This document shows positions 27,945 to 39,349 of a stretch of DNA of 64,000 bases, piece by piece. Positions within the stretch are counted from its first letter, which is position 1. Each line of letters begins with the position of its first letter. A program made the translations under genes and the position numbers. Under the pieces are notes generated by a model. It did not search any database. It was not told where the DNA came from and saw only the letters and a list, made by a program, of their open reading frames with translations. The DNA comes from Symsagittifera roscoffensis (lineage: Eukaryota > Xenacoelomorpha > Acoela > Convolutidae): NCBI RefSeq assembly GCF_963678635.1, contig NC_087067.1:22139547-22203546 (forward strand), in the 5' to 3' direction.

Positions 27945-28010
27945 CTGCTAAAAAACCGGACTGCTAAAAAACCGGTCTGCTAAGAAACCGGTCTGCTAAG
28001 ATCCCTAGCA
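27945..28010. repeat. Short tandem repeat of aaaccggtctgctaa
   Basis: Four head-to-tail copies of a 16-17-bp unit (ctgctaaaaaaccggtct type). A related ttagcagacc word occurs twice near 5190-5250. Confidence 0.7.
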
Positions 28011-28068
28011 CCATCAATTCTACATCAAGTAAACAGCTGAGAATGCGTTAAATTTGTAAAATCAAACA

Positions 28069-28100
28069 AACGTTTTCGCACATGTTCGTGCATCTTCAGG
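28069..28100 (-). ncRNA. Hammerhead ribozyme core downstream of PLE-2
   Basis: On the minus strand: CTGAAGA (28099-28093), GCAC and GTGC stem II with a 6-nt loop, GAAA, then ACGTTT. The stem and catalytic boxes are the same as at 3026-3058 while the loop differs, and the core lies about 290 bp past the PLE stop in both cases. The position and the core are thus conserved in two diverged PLE copies. Confidence 0.6.
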
Positions 28101-28379
28101 CTTTAAAAACCTAAATATCTGTACAAATTGTTCAAAGATCGTAAAAAGTGTAATTCATGTCATCATTTCAAATTTAAAAAAAATTAACCAATCAAAACAT
28201 CACAATCATTACTAAAATTTTGTATCAACAATTATGTAACAATTCTATTCATTTAGTCACAAATTTCTGAGTTCTCGACTTTTTTGTTTTTAAAATTTCG
28301 TTTTGTCGCTCATTTCATGCTTTCATGTAAATTACTTCAATAATTTTTGTTTTAGCTGAAATTTTTTCAATTCTGGAAC

Positions 28380-29960
28380 TATAACCTTAGTGTCAGCTCT
28401 CTACGTCTAAACTCGTCGCACATGTTAATTGCCGGTCACTCTTTCCTAATCAGCATAGCCTCTAATGTACGTAACTTAATGCTGCTGGAGGCCTGGTCGA
28501 TTATCTTTCAATTGAACTCTGACTTACCACCATCACTACCACACTGCCTTAAAAGCTGAAAGCTGGGGTATCTTCTTTTCGGTGTTCCTCAATCCTTGTG
28601 GTGAGATATCGGAGCTTCTGGCCAACATAGATGCATTTGCACCTACAACATTGAAGTCTGTACACACTTTTGATTTCAGTTCACAGGAAAAGGAGGATTT
28701 TAAAGAGGGCATACAATTTTTCATTTTCCTCGTCGTGAGTATTATCTGCGCAATGGTGTTATCGCGCACTTTTTTTTCTAATTCCTGTGTGTGATTCCCC
28801 CGACATTAAACCATCAAGATGTGGTGAATTGCAATCATCACAGAACTTTTTTTTCTCAGCCATCTTCTTTTTGTTTTTGCCCTCCCTGATTATCTTTTCA
28901 AGGTTTTGCGACGCAACCCGCGATGACCAACTTTCCGGATTTTGGTTATCCAACCACTGCTTACGGTTGATTTCCTTCGTTTTATCATAATCTTCCCATT
29001 TGGACGTACTGAGGAAAACCCGGTGAACAGTTCCTTCAATGACACTTCTCTTGTACTGAAGGAGGGCGCAACATTTAAAATTTAATACGGTTACTGTATC
29101 TGTTGGTTTCTGATACCATTCACAGTTTTTTTTCCTGTTTTGTCAACACTAATTTGTAAATCCAAAAATGCCAATTTCCCAGATGTGTTTGGTTTCTCTA
29201 TTATGAACTGTAAATTTGGATGTAGTAACTCTGCTGCCCGTTGCACCTCTTCAGGATCACCCTTCACTGTTCTCACTGTATCGTCCACGTAGCGGTGAAA
29301 AAAGTTAGTTTTTTGCAATGACTTATTTTTCTTCCTTATCGCGATGCCTTTTCTATAGTAAGGCGGTTTGATTTATATTTCGATAAAAATCATCTGATAT
29401 ATCACCGCATTGTACGTGATACCAGTTCAAACAGCATTCACATTCTACACCTTTTGACTTGTAGGTGACCTGCTTGTTGCACTCGGGACATATTCCATTC
29501 GGACTTTTAAGGCATAATTATTTCGGGAATATCCCTCGATAGTGCAGTTTTGTACTGCTTCAGCCAAAAATATGCTAATATAAAGGCAAGAGATGCCCCA
29601 ATTGTTAAACAAACTTTCTTAATTAACCATATTTCATTGCACTTGAAATGGACTTGACTAATGCTCTCTACTGTTTCTCTCGCTTCGAGTGAGTTTCAGC
29701 TTAAACATATTCTTTTTCTGATTTCAGTATGTTTTTGAGGTCTCGGAGCACTATTTTGTAGTCGTCGGCTAGGTTTCCGTCATCTAGTACCAAACGTTTA
29801 TTTTGGATTCCATCTTTTTTTACTAGCACCTATATTGTTTCACCAAAAAACGGCGGAGCCTCGGGATTACCCTGATGTGTGACAACTACTTCTGAGGTTC
29901 CTTTTTTATCAGTGGCAGATCCTCCCATTCAAAAGCTTTAATGCCCGAGATTTGCAAACT
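28380..29960 (-). pseudogene. PLE-2: decayed Penelope-like RT-endonuclease with PHD finger
   Basis: A minus-strand PLE related to PLE-1 but broken into several frames. From 5' to 3': RT fingers and palm remnants (about 29.95-29.55 kb); PHD-type finger CPEC, VECECC, WYHVQC at 29.40-29.51 kb, with the last Cys pair lost or shifted; RT motif C RYVDD and VRTVKGDPEEVQRAAELLHPN (29.2-29.3 kb); connector (WLDNQNPESWSSRVAS, 28.95 kb); GIY-YIG remnants (28.55-28.75 kb); and the C-terminal end (EFRRRELTLRL) near 28390. Several stops and frameshifts make it non-functional. Its ribozyme core lies downstream. Confidence 0.8.
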
Positions 29961-31514
29961 TTAAAAACCAGCCATTAATCTTTCCACACTTCACAAATGA
30001 ATCGGAAACTTCACAGATGGACACGATCCAATGCAGAGCCGCTCAGCCCGCAAATTAGTGCCGTATGCAAAATAATTCAGCGTGTCTCACGTTTCGGACA
30101 ACATTTTTCCATTAGGAAACTTTAGAACAAAAAATTAGGACTTAAATAAACAAGCATTGCTAACACAGAGTTGGAAAAAATTCACTCAACCTTGAATTAA
30201 AATGCTTTTTTTTAAATTTTTTTTTGAATTAAAAAAAATTAATACCATTTCGAATTTTTTGAACTTCCATAATATTTCATTGTTGCCTTTTTTTTGAATA
30301 AAAAAACCAAATTAAATCATAGTCAATCGGATCTGTATCTTATGTAAGTTTTTCTTCTACCATTATGCAGAGTTCACTAAAATTGAGATTATTGTGAGTC
30401 TACGTCCACATTCTGCAAGTTTGGTAATTTTTGTGGTTGTATAACAACTAGAGAAATTTTTTTGGGACGTTTCTTGCGAAACAAAATCAAAAAGTTCCAC
30501 TTTGTTTGTGAAGTTTCAAGAGTAAATTTCTTGAAAAACCAATATTCCGACTCATACTTTTCAATACGAAAACTAAATGAAAGTAGATTTTGAAAATAAA
30601 ATTTTAAATTACAAGACAAAAAACAGAAATTTTTGTGCAGTACAAATCTCAACAAACATAAAGTCACCCAAATTTTTGGACAATTCTTTGAATTCATTCA
30701 AAATACAGTTAAAATAGGCAACTTCTTTCATTGCTTCGTTCTCATTTGCAAGGAAAAGTCGAATTCGAATACAAAAGGTTTGTTAACATTGTACTTCTTG
30801 TTTCTGACACAAACATGTCTCCTATTTTAAGTTGCTATGTCATACACTTTGTTACAGTTGGCAGCTCCTGATCCATAGTCAGAAGTGAGTTCCAATATAG
30901 GAACAAGTCCATGGTTTTCAGCATCGTGAATAATAGCATTTATGTTTGCAGAGATTACATCTCCTTTTTTTCACCACTATAGACTTGCTGTTTTTTTTGA
31001 GTTGTCTTAACTCATTTTTTTGAATAGTTGAAAGCAGATTTCAATTTAGATTTTGCATTTGTAGGTTTTTTGGGAACAAGCCAATCTCCCAATTCTTGTT
31101 TTATTTTTAGAGAATTCAAAATAATTGGGACTAGTGTCTTTTCTTTAGTACATTTTTGATAAGCAAACTGATCAGATGAGGAGAATTGAGGGAAATGATT
31201 TTGAAAACAAGTTAAAATGGAAGTACACAATATGAGTCATTCAAATATCATAAAAAGAAAAAGAACTATAGATGGAATTTCTGTGTGATCTTTCCAAATA
31301 TGGAATTGTGTAGGTGTTAGTGTTCCTATATAAATCAACATTTTTCAGCAAAACTCATTGTTCCAGATAGCCTCTGCTATGTGTCAAGCTTTTGCCAGCT
31401 TTCATTCAGATTATCGTCAGAAATCGCTATTTATTTCCGTTTCCAGTGATTTTTACGAAAATGTTTAGTAACCCATAATTTTTGTGTCTCTACCCACAAA
31501 TCTTACTGTTATTT
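29961..31514. other. AT-rich region with no supported gene
   Basis: Only scattered frames of up to about 100 codons with biased composition. The minus-strand 72-codon frame at 31012-31230 looks somewhat protein-like (LGDWLVPKKPTNAKSKLK) and may be a fossil of a mobile-element protein, but I cannot name it. Confidence 0.4.
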
Positions 31515-31760
31515 GATGCAAAAATTGATTTATATTTTTCGAAAAAATGCAAAAGTTTTTTCGATTTTTTCTACAAAAAGCAAAAAGTGTTTCCCTTTTT
31601 TCGACAAAACGCGAAAAGTGTTTCAATTTTTTCGACAATATAAGAAACTTGATTCACTATTTTCCTAGAAAATGAAAAAGTGTTTCACTTTTTTCTACAA
31701 AGTGCAAAAAGATTTGAGATTTATCGACAATATCCAAAAACCATCAAATATTTTAATTTC
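31515..31760. repeat. Satellite array A (ttcgacaaaatgcgaaaa type)
   Basis: Degenerate 30-40-bp repeats built from tttttcgacaaaatgc and gaaaagtgtttcaatttt. Related arrays lie at 33985-34265, 35100-35600 and 36900-37385, one per module. Open frames across them are low-complexity F/K/N-rich translations of the repeat and are not genes. Confidence 0.75.
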
Positions 31761-31961
31761 GTGAACAATTTTCTTGTGTTTTTCCTAATGTGTGTGCAAT
31801 TTTGGAGCACTAGTTAAGGTTGTATTCTAATTATTTGGTAATAGTTTACCCTACACTTCTCATTTGTTCTCATAATTAAAATGAATTGAACAAATTAATT
31901 ATTTACAAAGAACGAAATAAATATCAAACTTAATTATTTACAAAAATATTCAATCAAAGAG

Positions 31962-32210
31962 CTATCGAGCTGCTGAAAAGTTCTGGAGGTTCTCAAAAGA
32001 GCGCAGCGCTGGACGATGTTGTAGTGGTTGTTGTGGAGCTGGAGACTTCATTGTTTCTGAGAAGCCCTCATCTTCATCTAATGTGATGGGGTTTTCAGCT
32101 GATCCTGCTTCCTCCGAAAGAAAGAGGAAATCGTCGACTGGTTGAGCTACATATCTAGAGTCAGGACTGTCGGGGTAGTTCATTCCCACATGCTCAGCCA
32201 CTTCCTCCAT
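31962..32210 (-). CDS. 82-residue acidic protein, module 1
   Basis: It begins MEEVAEHVGMNYPDSPDSR and continues through an acidic Ser/Pro/Glu-rich chain (NPITLDEDEGFSETMKSP). The ATG directly follows the TAG of the upstream 63-residue frame in the same reading frame, so readthrough would give one 146-residue product. The copy at about 37.63-37.88 kb has lost this frame through a 5-bp deletion. The family is unknown. The context suggests an accessory gene of a DNA transposon or virus-like element. Confidence 0.4.
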   Translation of the reverse strand: MEEVAEHVGMNYPDSPDSRYVAQPVDDFLFLSEEAGSAENPITLDEDEGFSETMKSPAPQQPLQHRPALRSFENLQNFSAAR

Positions 32211-32402
32211 CTATTGCAATTCTCCAAGTTGGTTCTCTGTGATGGTTACTTGCGTTTTATGATGCTCACTGAAATCCCTGCGCATCACTTCCACCATGTG
32301 CCAGACTTGATTAGGAATTTCCATTCGGGCCAAAAAAACTCCAGAGACTGGTTCTCGCACTTGGATTTGTAGTAAATCAGGCAGAAATTCTACCGAGAAC
32401 AT
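32211..32402 (-). CDS. 63-residue protein, module 1
   Basis: From ATG 32402: a compact, protein-like sequence (EFLPDLLQIQVREPVSG, ARMEIPNQVWHMVEVMRRD) ending in a TAG that abuts the next ATG (TAGATG). The module-4 copy (38069-37878) has exactly the same length and the same TAG but a premature TAA. I do not recognise the family. Confidence 0.4.
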   Translation of the reverse strand: MFSVEFLPDLLQIQVREPVSGVFLARMEIPNQVWHMVEVMRRDFSEHHKTQVTITENQLGELQ

Positions 32403-33523
32403 AAGGTTGCTGTTTTGCACAGAGAAAATGATTTTGAGCAATAAGTTGAATAAACGATACAGAATTTAAAAAAAAACGATTGATTTACAGTTGAGAGAGG
32501 AGGTAAGTGATAGAAGTTAATTTGAAGTTAAAGTATTTAAAACTCAGAGAGGAGGTAAATGATGGTAGTTAATTGAAAATAAAATGATTTTTATTTAAGA
32601 GTGAAGGGTACCTTCAACTCGAATGTCTTGGCATAACGAATCAGAATTGATTTTCCTTAATTGGATTGAGGTCGTGTCCAATCAGATTTCAGCTTCCTTT
32701 AATGAAGTTTTTATTTAAAAGTCGTCTCAAATCGGATACATTTTAACTACGTTTTACACCTTGTCGTTTCCAATTACGAAAATGTTCATTTTTGTTCTAG
32801 TTGTCGTATCCATTCAGACTAAATTTTACCTTTTAATAACTTAAAACTTCCAAATATGTAAAAAAAAACACAATTGCAATCGCTGTATTTGCTGTAACAA
32901 AAGGAAACAAGGCCGATATGATTGCCAAAAAGAAGAAAAGTAGAACAAGTACCATTTTCACAATTTTTAGGAATTTTTGAGTAGATAATCAAATTCCTTT
33001 GATGTAGATTGACTTTGATGTAAATTTGGGAAGATTCAAAGTTGATCTATTTTTTATTGCTAATTTCTAGAGATCTGGCTCCAAACCTGATCATACGTGA
33101 TTTTAAACTTTGAAAATTCTTAAAGAAATGAAGAAATAAAGAATTTACCGGGGAGTTTTTACAAATTTGGGTATCGGGTAGGGGATAAAAAGGTTCTTTG
33201 ACGAATTATCGTAGGAGTTATTGATTATTTTCAAATTTTCTAGAATAATTTAAATTTATTTCCTAGTCAGGTGTGATTCAGCGGTAAGTTTAGAGCTTTG
33301 ATACGCAATATACAAATCAAAATGTAAACTCTTTCACTTTCACTGCGTAAGTTTCCGTCGTTTGGTTACATTTGTTTAAGCGACAGCAAATCAAATAAAT
33401 TCATTCTGAAATTGTTTTACGCTAAAAATAATTGTTCTATACATTGCATAAGCACTTGAAAAAAAAATTCCTCAAAAATTCAAAGTAAATTCAAATCACA
33501 AGTAGGTTTGCCTTTAAACTCTG

Positions 33524-33530
33524 TATAAAT
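33524..33530 (+). promoter_or_regulatory. TATA box before the 46-codon frame
   Basis: A perfect tataaat lies 79 bp before the ATG at 33603. The same box is found 78-79 bp before the other two copies (34679-34685 and 36431-36437). Constant spacing and sequence suggest a compact promoter, though recent duplication alone could also explain it. Confidence 0.45.
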
Positions 33531-33602
33531 ACAAATTTTATATTATTTCATCAACTGGCGAAGTTTTCAACAAGTTTATCGCGTTGTTATTCATAATTTG
33601 AA

Positions 33603-33743
33603 ATGGAGAGAAGCAGAAAAAATCCAAGTTTTGCAAAGAAAAGACTGTTATGTAAAAGTTTCAGACGTCAATCTTTATGTTCTAACCAGAAACTGGCTTC
33701 CACACAAACTATTGGTTTAGCATTTCTGGAAAGAGTTCGTTAA
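33603..33743 (+). CDS. 46-residue basic protein, copy 1
   Basis: It begins MERSRKNPSFAKKRLL and contains KSFRRQSL. It is strongly basic, with Arg, Lys and Ser, and ends LERVR before TAA. A TATA box stands 79 bp upstream. Small basic peptides of this kind can be DNA-condensing proteins in virus-like elements, but that is only an idea suggested by the neighbouring polymerase remnant. All three copies keep the full frame. Confidence 0.4.
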   Translation: MERSRKNPSFAKKRLLCKSFRRQSLCSNQKLASTQTIGLAFLERVR

Positions 33744-34756
33744 GTACAAAACTCAAAAAACGAAAAAGATTTGTTAAAAGTAATTTATGCTTTATTGATG
33801 GTTATGGATTTGTAACTAGTGATCAAGTCAATTTTTCATTGAAAGAATAAAAAAATTCTCAATAATTTTTTATCTCCTCTCATATGCTTACGAATTTACC
33901 AAAAACTGTAAGGAAAAAGAAAAAAGTTTCGCCGCTATTAGGGAATTAAAAAAATATCTCTACAAATTGTAAAAAAGATGCAATGTTTTCTTCTTATTTT
34001 CAAGAAGCTGCAAAAAACGTCTCAAATTTTTAACATGTTGCAAAAAATGATTCAATTCTTATATAAAATGCAAAATTTGTTTCTATTCTTACAAAAAATG
34101 CGAAAAAATGTTGAAATAAAGTGGTTCATTTTTTCGATAAAATGCGAAAATTGTTTCTATTTTTTTTGACAAGATGAGAAAAGTATTTCATTTTTTTTCC
34201 AACCAAATGCAAAAGTTGTTTCAATATTTTCGGCATGATGCAAAAATCGATTTATATTATTAGACAAATGCAAAAATTTTTAGAAATAATGAAATTGCCA
34301 GGAGTTTTTACACATTTGAGTATCGGATAGGAGATAAAAAGAGTCTTTGATGTATTATCGTACGAGTTATTGATTAATTTCAATTTTTCTAGAATAAATA
34401 AAATTTCATTCCTAGTCAGGTGTAATTCAGCGGTAAGTTTAAAGCTTTGATACGCGATATACAAATCGAAATAAAAATTCTTCCACTTTCACTGCGTAAG
34501 TTTCCGTCGTTTGGTTACTTTTGTATAAGCAACAGCAAATCAATTAAATTCATTCTGTCATTGTTTTACGCTAAAAACAATTGTTCTATACCTTGTATAA
34601 ACACTTGAAAAAAATTTGTTTTTCCTCAAAAATTCAAAGTAAGTTTAAATCACAAGTAGGTTTGCCTTTAGATTCGGTATAAATACAAATTTTATATTAT
34701 TTTATCAATTGGCGAAGTTTTCAACAAGTTTATCGCGTTGTTTATCATAATTTGAA

Positions 34757-34897
34757 ATGGAGAGAAGCAGAAAAAATCCAAGTTTTGCAAAGAAAAGACT
34801 GTTACGTAAAAGTTTCAGACGTCAATCTTTATGTTCTAACCAGAAACTGGCTTCCACACAAACTATTGGTTTAGCATTTCTGGAAAGAGTTCGTTAA
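34757..34897 (+). CDS. 46-residue basic protein, copy 2
   Basis: Identical to copy 1 except one Cys-to-Arg change at residue 17. It has the same upstream TATA box (34679) and the same stop. Confidence 0.4.
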   Translation: MERSRKNPSFAKKRLLRKSFRRQSLCSNQKLASTQTIGLAFLERVR

Positions 34898-36509
34898 GTA
34901 CAAAACTCAAAAAACGAAAAAGATTTGTTAAAAGTAATTTATGCTTTATTGATGGTTATGGATTTGTAAATAGTGATCAAGTCAACTTTTTTATCTCCTC
35001 TCATATGCTTACGAAATTACCAAAAACTGTAAGGAAAAAAAGAGAAGTGTCGCCGCTATTAGGGAATATAAAAAAAATCTCTACAAATTGTAAAAAAGAT
35101 GCAATGTTTTCTTCTTATTTTCAAGAAGCTGCAAAAAACGTCTCAAATTTTTAACATCAAAAAATGATTCAATTCTTATATAAAATGCAAAATTTGTTTC
35201 TATTCTTACAAAAAATGCGAAAAAATGTTGAAATAAAGTGGTTCATTTTTTCGATAAAATGCGAAAATTGTTTCTATTTTTTTTGACAAGATGAGAAAAG
35301 TATTTCATTTTTTTTCCGACCAAATGCAAAAGTTGTTTCAATATCTTCGGCATGATGCAAAAATTGATTTATATTATTAGACAAATGCAAAAAAAATTTT
35401 TTTCGATTTTTTCTACAAAATGCTAAACTGTTTCCTTTTTTTTCGACAAAATGCAAAAATTGTTTCAATTTGTTCGTCAAAATAAGAAAATCGTTTCACT
35501 TTTTTCCTAGAAAATGAAAAAAGTGTTTCATTTTTTCTACAAAATGCGAAAAGTGTTTGAGGTTTTTCGACAATATGCAAAAAACCATTCAAAACATTTT
35601 TTTTTAAATTTTTTTCTAGAATTTTTCCATTTTGTGTACTTTTTACACATTGTCGTTTCCAATCACGAAATTTTTTTTTTTGTTCTAGTTGTCGTATCCA
35701 TTCAGACGAAGTTTTAGCTTTTAATGATTTACAACGTCTAAATAAGTTTAAAAATACACAAAAGCAATCGCTAAAAGAAATGACCAAAAGTTGTTTGCTG
35801 TACAAAAAAAGAAATATTGTCGATATGATTGAGAAAAGAAAAGAAAAAAAAAGGATTAAATAGCATTTCCACAATTTTTAATGATTACTGAGTAGATAAT
35901 TGAGTTCTTTGAATTTGATGTAAATTTGGGAAAATAGCTCAAAATTGATGTATTTTTTATAGCAAATTTCTAGAAATCTGACTCCAAACCTGATCATGCG
36001 GGATTTTAAACTTTGAAAATCCTTCAAAAATGAAGAAATAATGAAATTGCCAGGGAGTTTTTACAAATTTGAGTATGGGATAGGAGATAAAAAGTGTCTT
36101 TGATGTATTATCGTACGAGTTATTGATTAATTTCAATTTTTCTAGAATAAATAAAATTTCATTCCTAGTCAGGTGTAATTCAGCGGTAAGTTTAAAGCTT
36201 TGATACGCGATATACAAATCGAAATAAAAATTCTTCCACTTTCACTGCGTAAGTTTCCGTCGTTTGGTTACTTTTGTATAAGCAACAGCAAATCAATTAA
36301 ATTCATTCTGTCATTGTTTTACGCTAAAAACAATTGTTCTATACCTTGTATAAACACTTGAAAAAAATTTGTTTTTCCTCAAAAATTCAAAGTAAGTTTA
36401 AATCACAAGTAGGTTTGCCTTTAGACTCGGTATAAATACAAATTTTATATTATTTTATCAATTGGCGAAGTTTTCAACAAGTTTATCGCGTTGTTTATCA
36501 TAATTTGAA

Positions 36510-36650
36510 ATGGAGAGAAGCAGAAAAAATCCAAGTTTTGCAAAGAAAAGACTGTTACGTAAAAGTTTCAGACGTCAATCTTTATGTTCTAACCAGAAAC
36601 TAGCTTCCACACAAACTACTGGCTTAGAATTTCTGGAAAAAGTTGGTTAA
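36510..36650 (+). CDS. 46-residue basic protein, copy 3
   Basis: It shares the Arg-17 variant with copy 2 and differs near the C-terminus (TTGLEFLEKVG). The frame and TATA spacing are preserved. Most differences change the amino acid, so purifying selection is not evident. Confidence 0.4.
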   Translation: MERSRKNPSFAKKRLLRKSFRRQSLCSNQKLASTQTTGLEFLEKVG

Positions 36651-39349
36651 GTACAAAACTCAAAAAACGAAAAAGATTTGTTAAAAGTAATTTATGCTTT
36701 ATTGATGGTTATGGATTTGTAATTAGTTATCAAGTCAATTTTTCAATGAAAGATTAAAAAACTTTTAATAATTTATTTATCTCCTCTCATATGCTTACGA
36801 AATTATCGAAAACTGTAAGGAAAAAGAGGAAAGTTTCGCCGCTATTAAAGAATTTGAAAAAAATTCTCTACAAATTGTAAAAAAGATGCAATGTTTTCTT
36901 CTTATTTTCAAGAAGCTGCAAAAAACTTTTCAAAATTTTAACACGTTGCAAAAAATGATTCAAATCTTATATAAAAAGCAAAATTTGTTGCTATTTTTTA
37001 CAAAAAATGCAAAAAAATGTTTCAATTTTTTTGACTAGACGCGAAAAATGGTTCATTTTTTCGACAAAATGCGAAAATTGTTTCTATTTTTACGAAAAAT
37101 GCGAAAAATATTTCAATTTTTTTGACTAGACGCGAAAAGTGGTTTATTTTTTTGACAAAATGCGAAAGTTGTTTCAATGTTTTCGACAAGATGCGAAAAT
37201 TTTTTCCACAAAATGCCAAATGTGTTTCCTTTTTTTCGACAAAATGCGAAAAATGTTTCAATTTTTTTCGGCAAAATAAGAAAAATGTTTCATTTTTATC
37301 CTGGAAAATGAAAAAAAGTGTTTCAATTTTTTCTACAAGGTTCGAAAAGTGTTTGAGGTTTTTCGACAATATGCAAAAACCATTCATTAAATTTTTCTTT
37401 GAACATCATTTTTTCTAGTATTTTTCCTAACGTGTGTGCAAAAAACCAATCAGTTTCGTTTACATGTGTTCAAGTTTAGAGCACTAAATTTCTTGTTTCT
37501 AATTTTTTGTATTGGTTTACCCTGAATTTCTCATATGTTCTCATAATTAAAATGAATTTGAACAAATTAATTTTTACAAAGAACGAAATAAATATCAAAC
37601 ACAATTACTTACAAAAAGCTTCAATCAAAGAGCAGTCGAGCTGCTGAAAAATTCTGGAGGTTTTCAATAGAAAGCAGAGCTGGATGATGTTGTAGTGGTT
37701 TTTGTGGAGCTGGAGACTTCATTGCTTCCGAGAAGCCTTCATCTTCATCTATTGTGATGGGATTTTCAGCTGATCCTGCTTCCTCCCAGAGAAAGAGGAA
37801 ATCGTCAACTGGTTGAGCTACATATCTAGAGTCATATCGGGGTAGTTCATTTCCACATGCTCAGTCACTTCCTCCATCTATTGCAATTCTCCAAGTTGGT
37901 TCTCTGTGATGGTTACTTGCTTTATATGATGTTCGCTGAAATCCCTGCGCATCACTTCCACCATGTGCCAGACTTAGATTGGAATTTCAATTCGGGCCAA
38001 AAAAATTCCTGAGACTGGTTCTCGAACTTGGATTTGTAATAAATCAGGCAAAAATTCTACCGAGAACATAAGGTTGCTGTTTTGCACAGAGGAAATCATT
38101 TTGAGCAATAAGTTGAATAAATGATACAGAATTAAAAAAACGATTGACTTACAGTTGAGAGAGGATGTAGATGAGAGAAGTTAATTTGAAGTTAAAAAGT
38201 TTGAAACTCAGAGAGGAGGTAAATGACGGTAGTTAATGGAAAATAAAAAGATTTTTATTCAGAATTGATTTTCCTTAATTGGATTGAGGTCGTGCTCAGT
38301 AAGATTTCAGCTTCCTCTAATGAAATTTTTATTTAAAAGTCGTGTCCAATTGGATACAAAGTTCCATTTTATGTACTTTTTACACATTGTCATTACCAAT
38401 CACAAAAATGTTCTTTTTTGTTCTAGTTGTCGTATCCATTCAGACGAAGTTTTCCTATTTATTAAGTTAAAAAATACATAAAAGCAATCGCTAAAAGAAA
38501 TGACCAAAAGTTGTTTGCTGTGAAAAAAAGAAATACTGTAGATATGATTGAAAAAAGAAATAAAATTAGATTAAGTAGCATTTCCACAATTTTTAATGAT
38601 TTTTGAGTAGATAATCAAGTTCTTTGACTTTGATGTAAATTTGGGAAAATAGCTCAAAATTGATGTTTTTTCATAGCAAATTACTAGAGATCTGACTCCA
38701 AACCTGATCATGCGGGGTTTTAAACTTTGAAAATCCCTAAAAAAATGAAGAAATAAAGAATTTGCCGAGGAGTTTTTTTTACAAATTTGTGTATTGGTTA
38801 GGGGATAAAAAGGGCATCGCGTATCAAAGCTTCTTTCATGTATTATCCTACGAGTTATTGATTAATTTCAATTTTTCTAGAATAAATAAAATTTCAGTCC
38901 TAGTCAATTGTATTTCAGCGGTAAGTGTATAGCTTTGATACGCGATATACAAATCAAAATCTAAACACTTTCACTTTCACTGAGTAAGTTTCCGTCGTTT
39001 GGTTACTTTTTTTAGGCGACAGCAAATCAATTAAATTCATTCTGAAATTATTTTACACTAAAAACAATTGTTCTATTCATTGTATAAACACTTGAAAAAA
39101 AATTTTTTTTTCTAAAAATTTCAAAGTAAGTTTAAATCCCTGAATAATTTTTTGGGACATTCTAATCTCCCGCTTTGATTTGTACCAAGATTGATTTTCA
39201 TATCTAATAAATCTTCCACTTTTCAGATGCCGTCGCTGGCTGAATAGAAACGACAAAGTGCAGTGCGGGGATAGTGGAAGCATGTATGTTTTCAACACGC
39301 AGCTCGAGGCCGGAAAATTGTTCGTAAGGAGTAATTTTTTGTCCTCATT

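Larger units (their letters stand above)
31515..39140. repeat. Four-fold tandem amplification of a 1.0-2.4 kb module
   Basis: Four copies in the same order and orientation: about 31515-33890, 33950-34990, 35000-36780 and 36780-39140. A full module has (i) a 30-40-bp satellite, (ii) a short-ORF segment with minus-strand frames, (iii) a conserved block with ttgtcgtttccaat, and (iv) a block carrying a TATA box and a 46-codon plus frame. Copy 2 lacks (ii) and (iii), copy 3 lacks (ii), and copy 4 is cut just before the TATA box where the DNA-polymerase remnant starts. Copies 2 and 3 are nearly identical in block (iv), so the amplification is recent. Confidence 0.75.

Noticed and set aside
35274-35874. 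Minus-strand frames of 68 and 153 codons, rich in F, K, N and C
   Set aside because: They are translations of the ttcgacaaaatgcgaaaa satellite and adjoining AT-rich DNA; the same low-complexity words appear in every module.
37022-37387. 121-codon minus-strand frame
   Set aside because: Repeats of FAFCRKN/FSHFVEK simply follow the satellite period, so it is not a gene.
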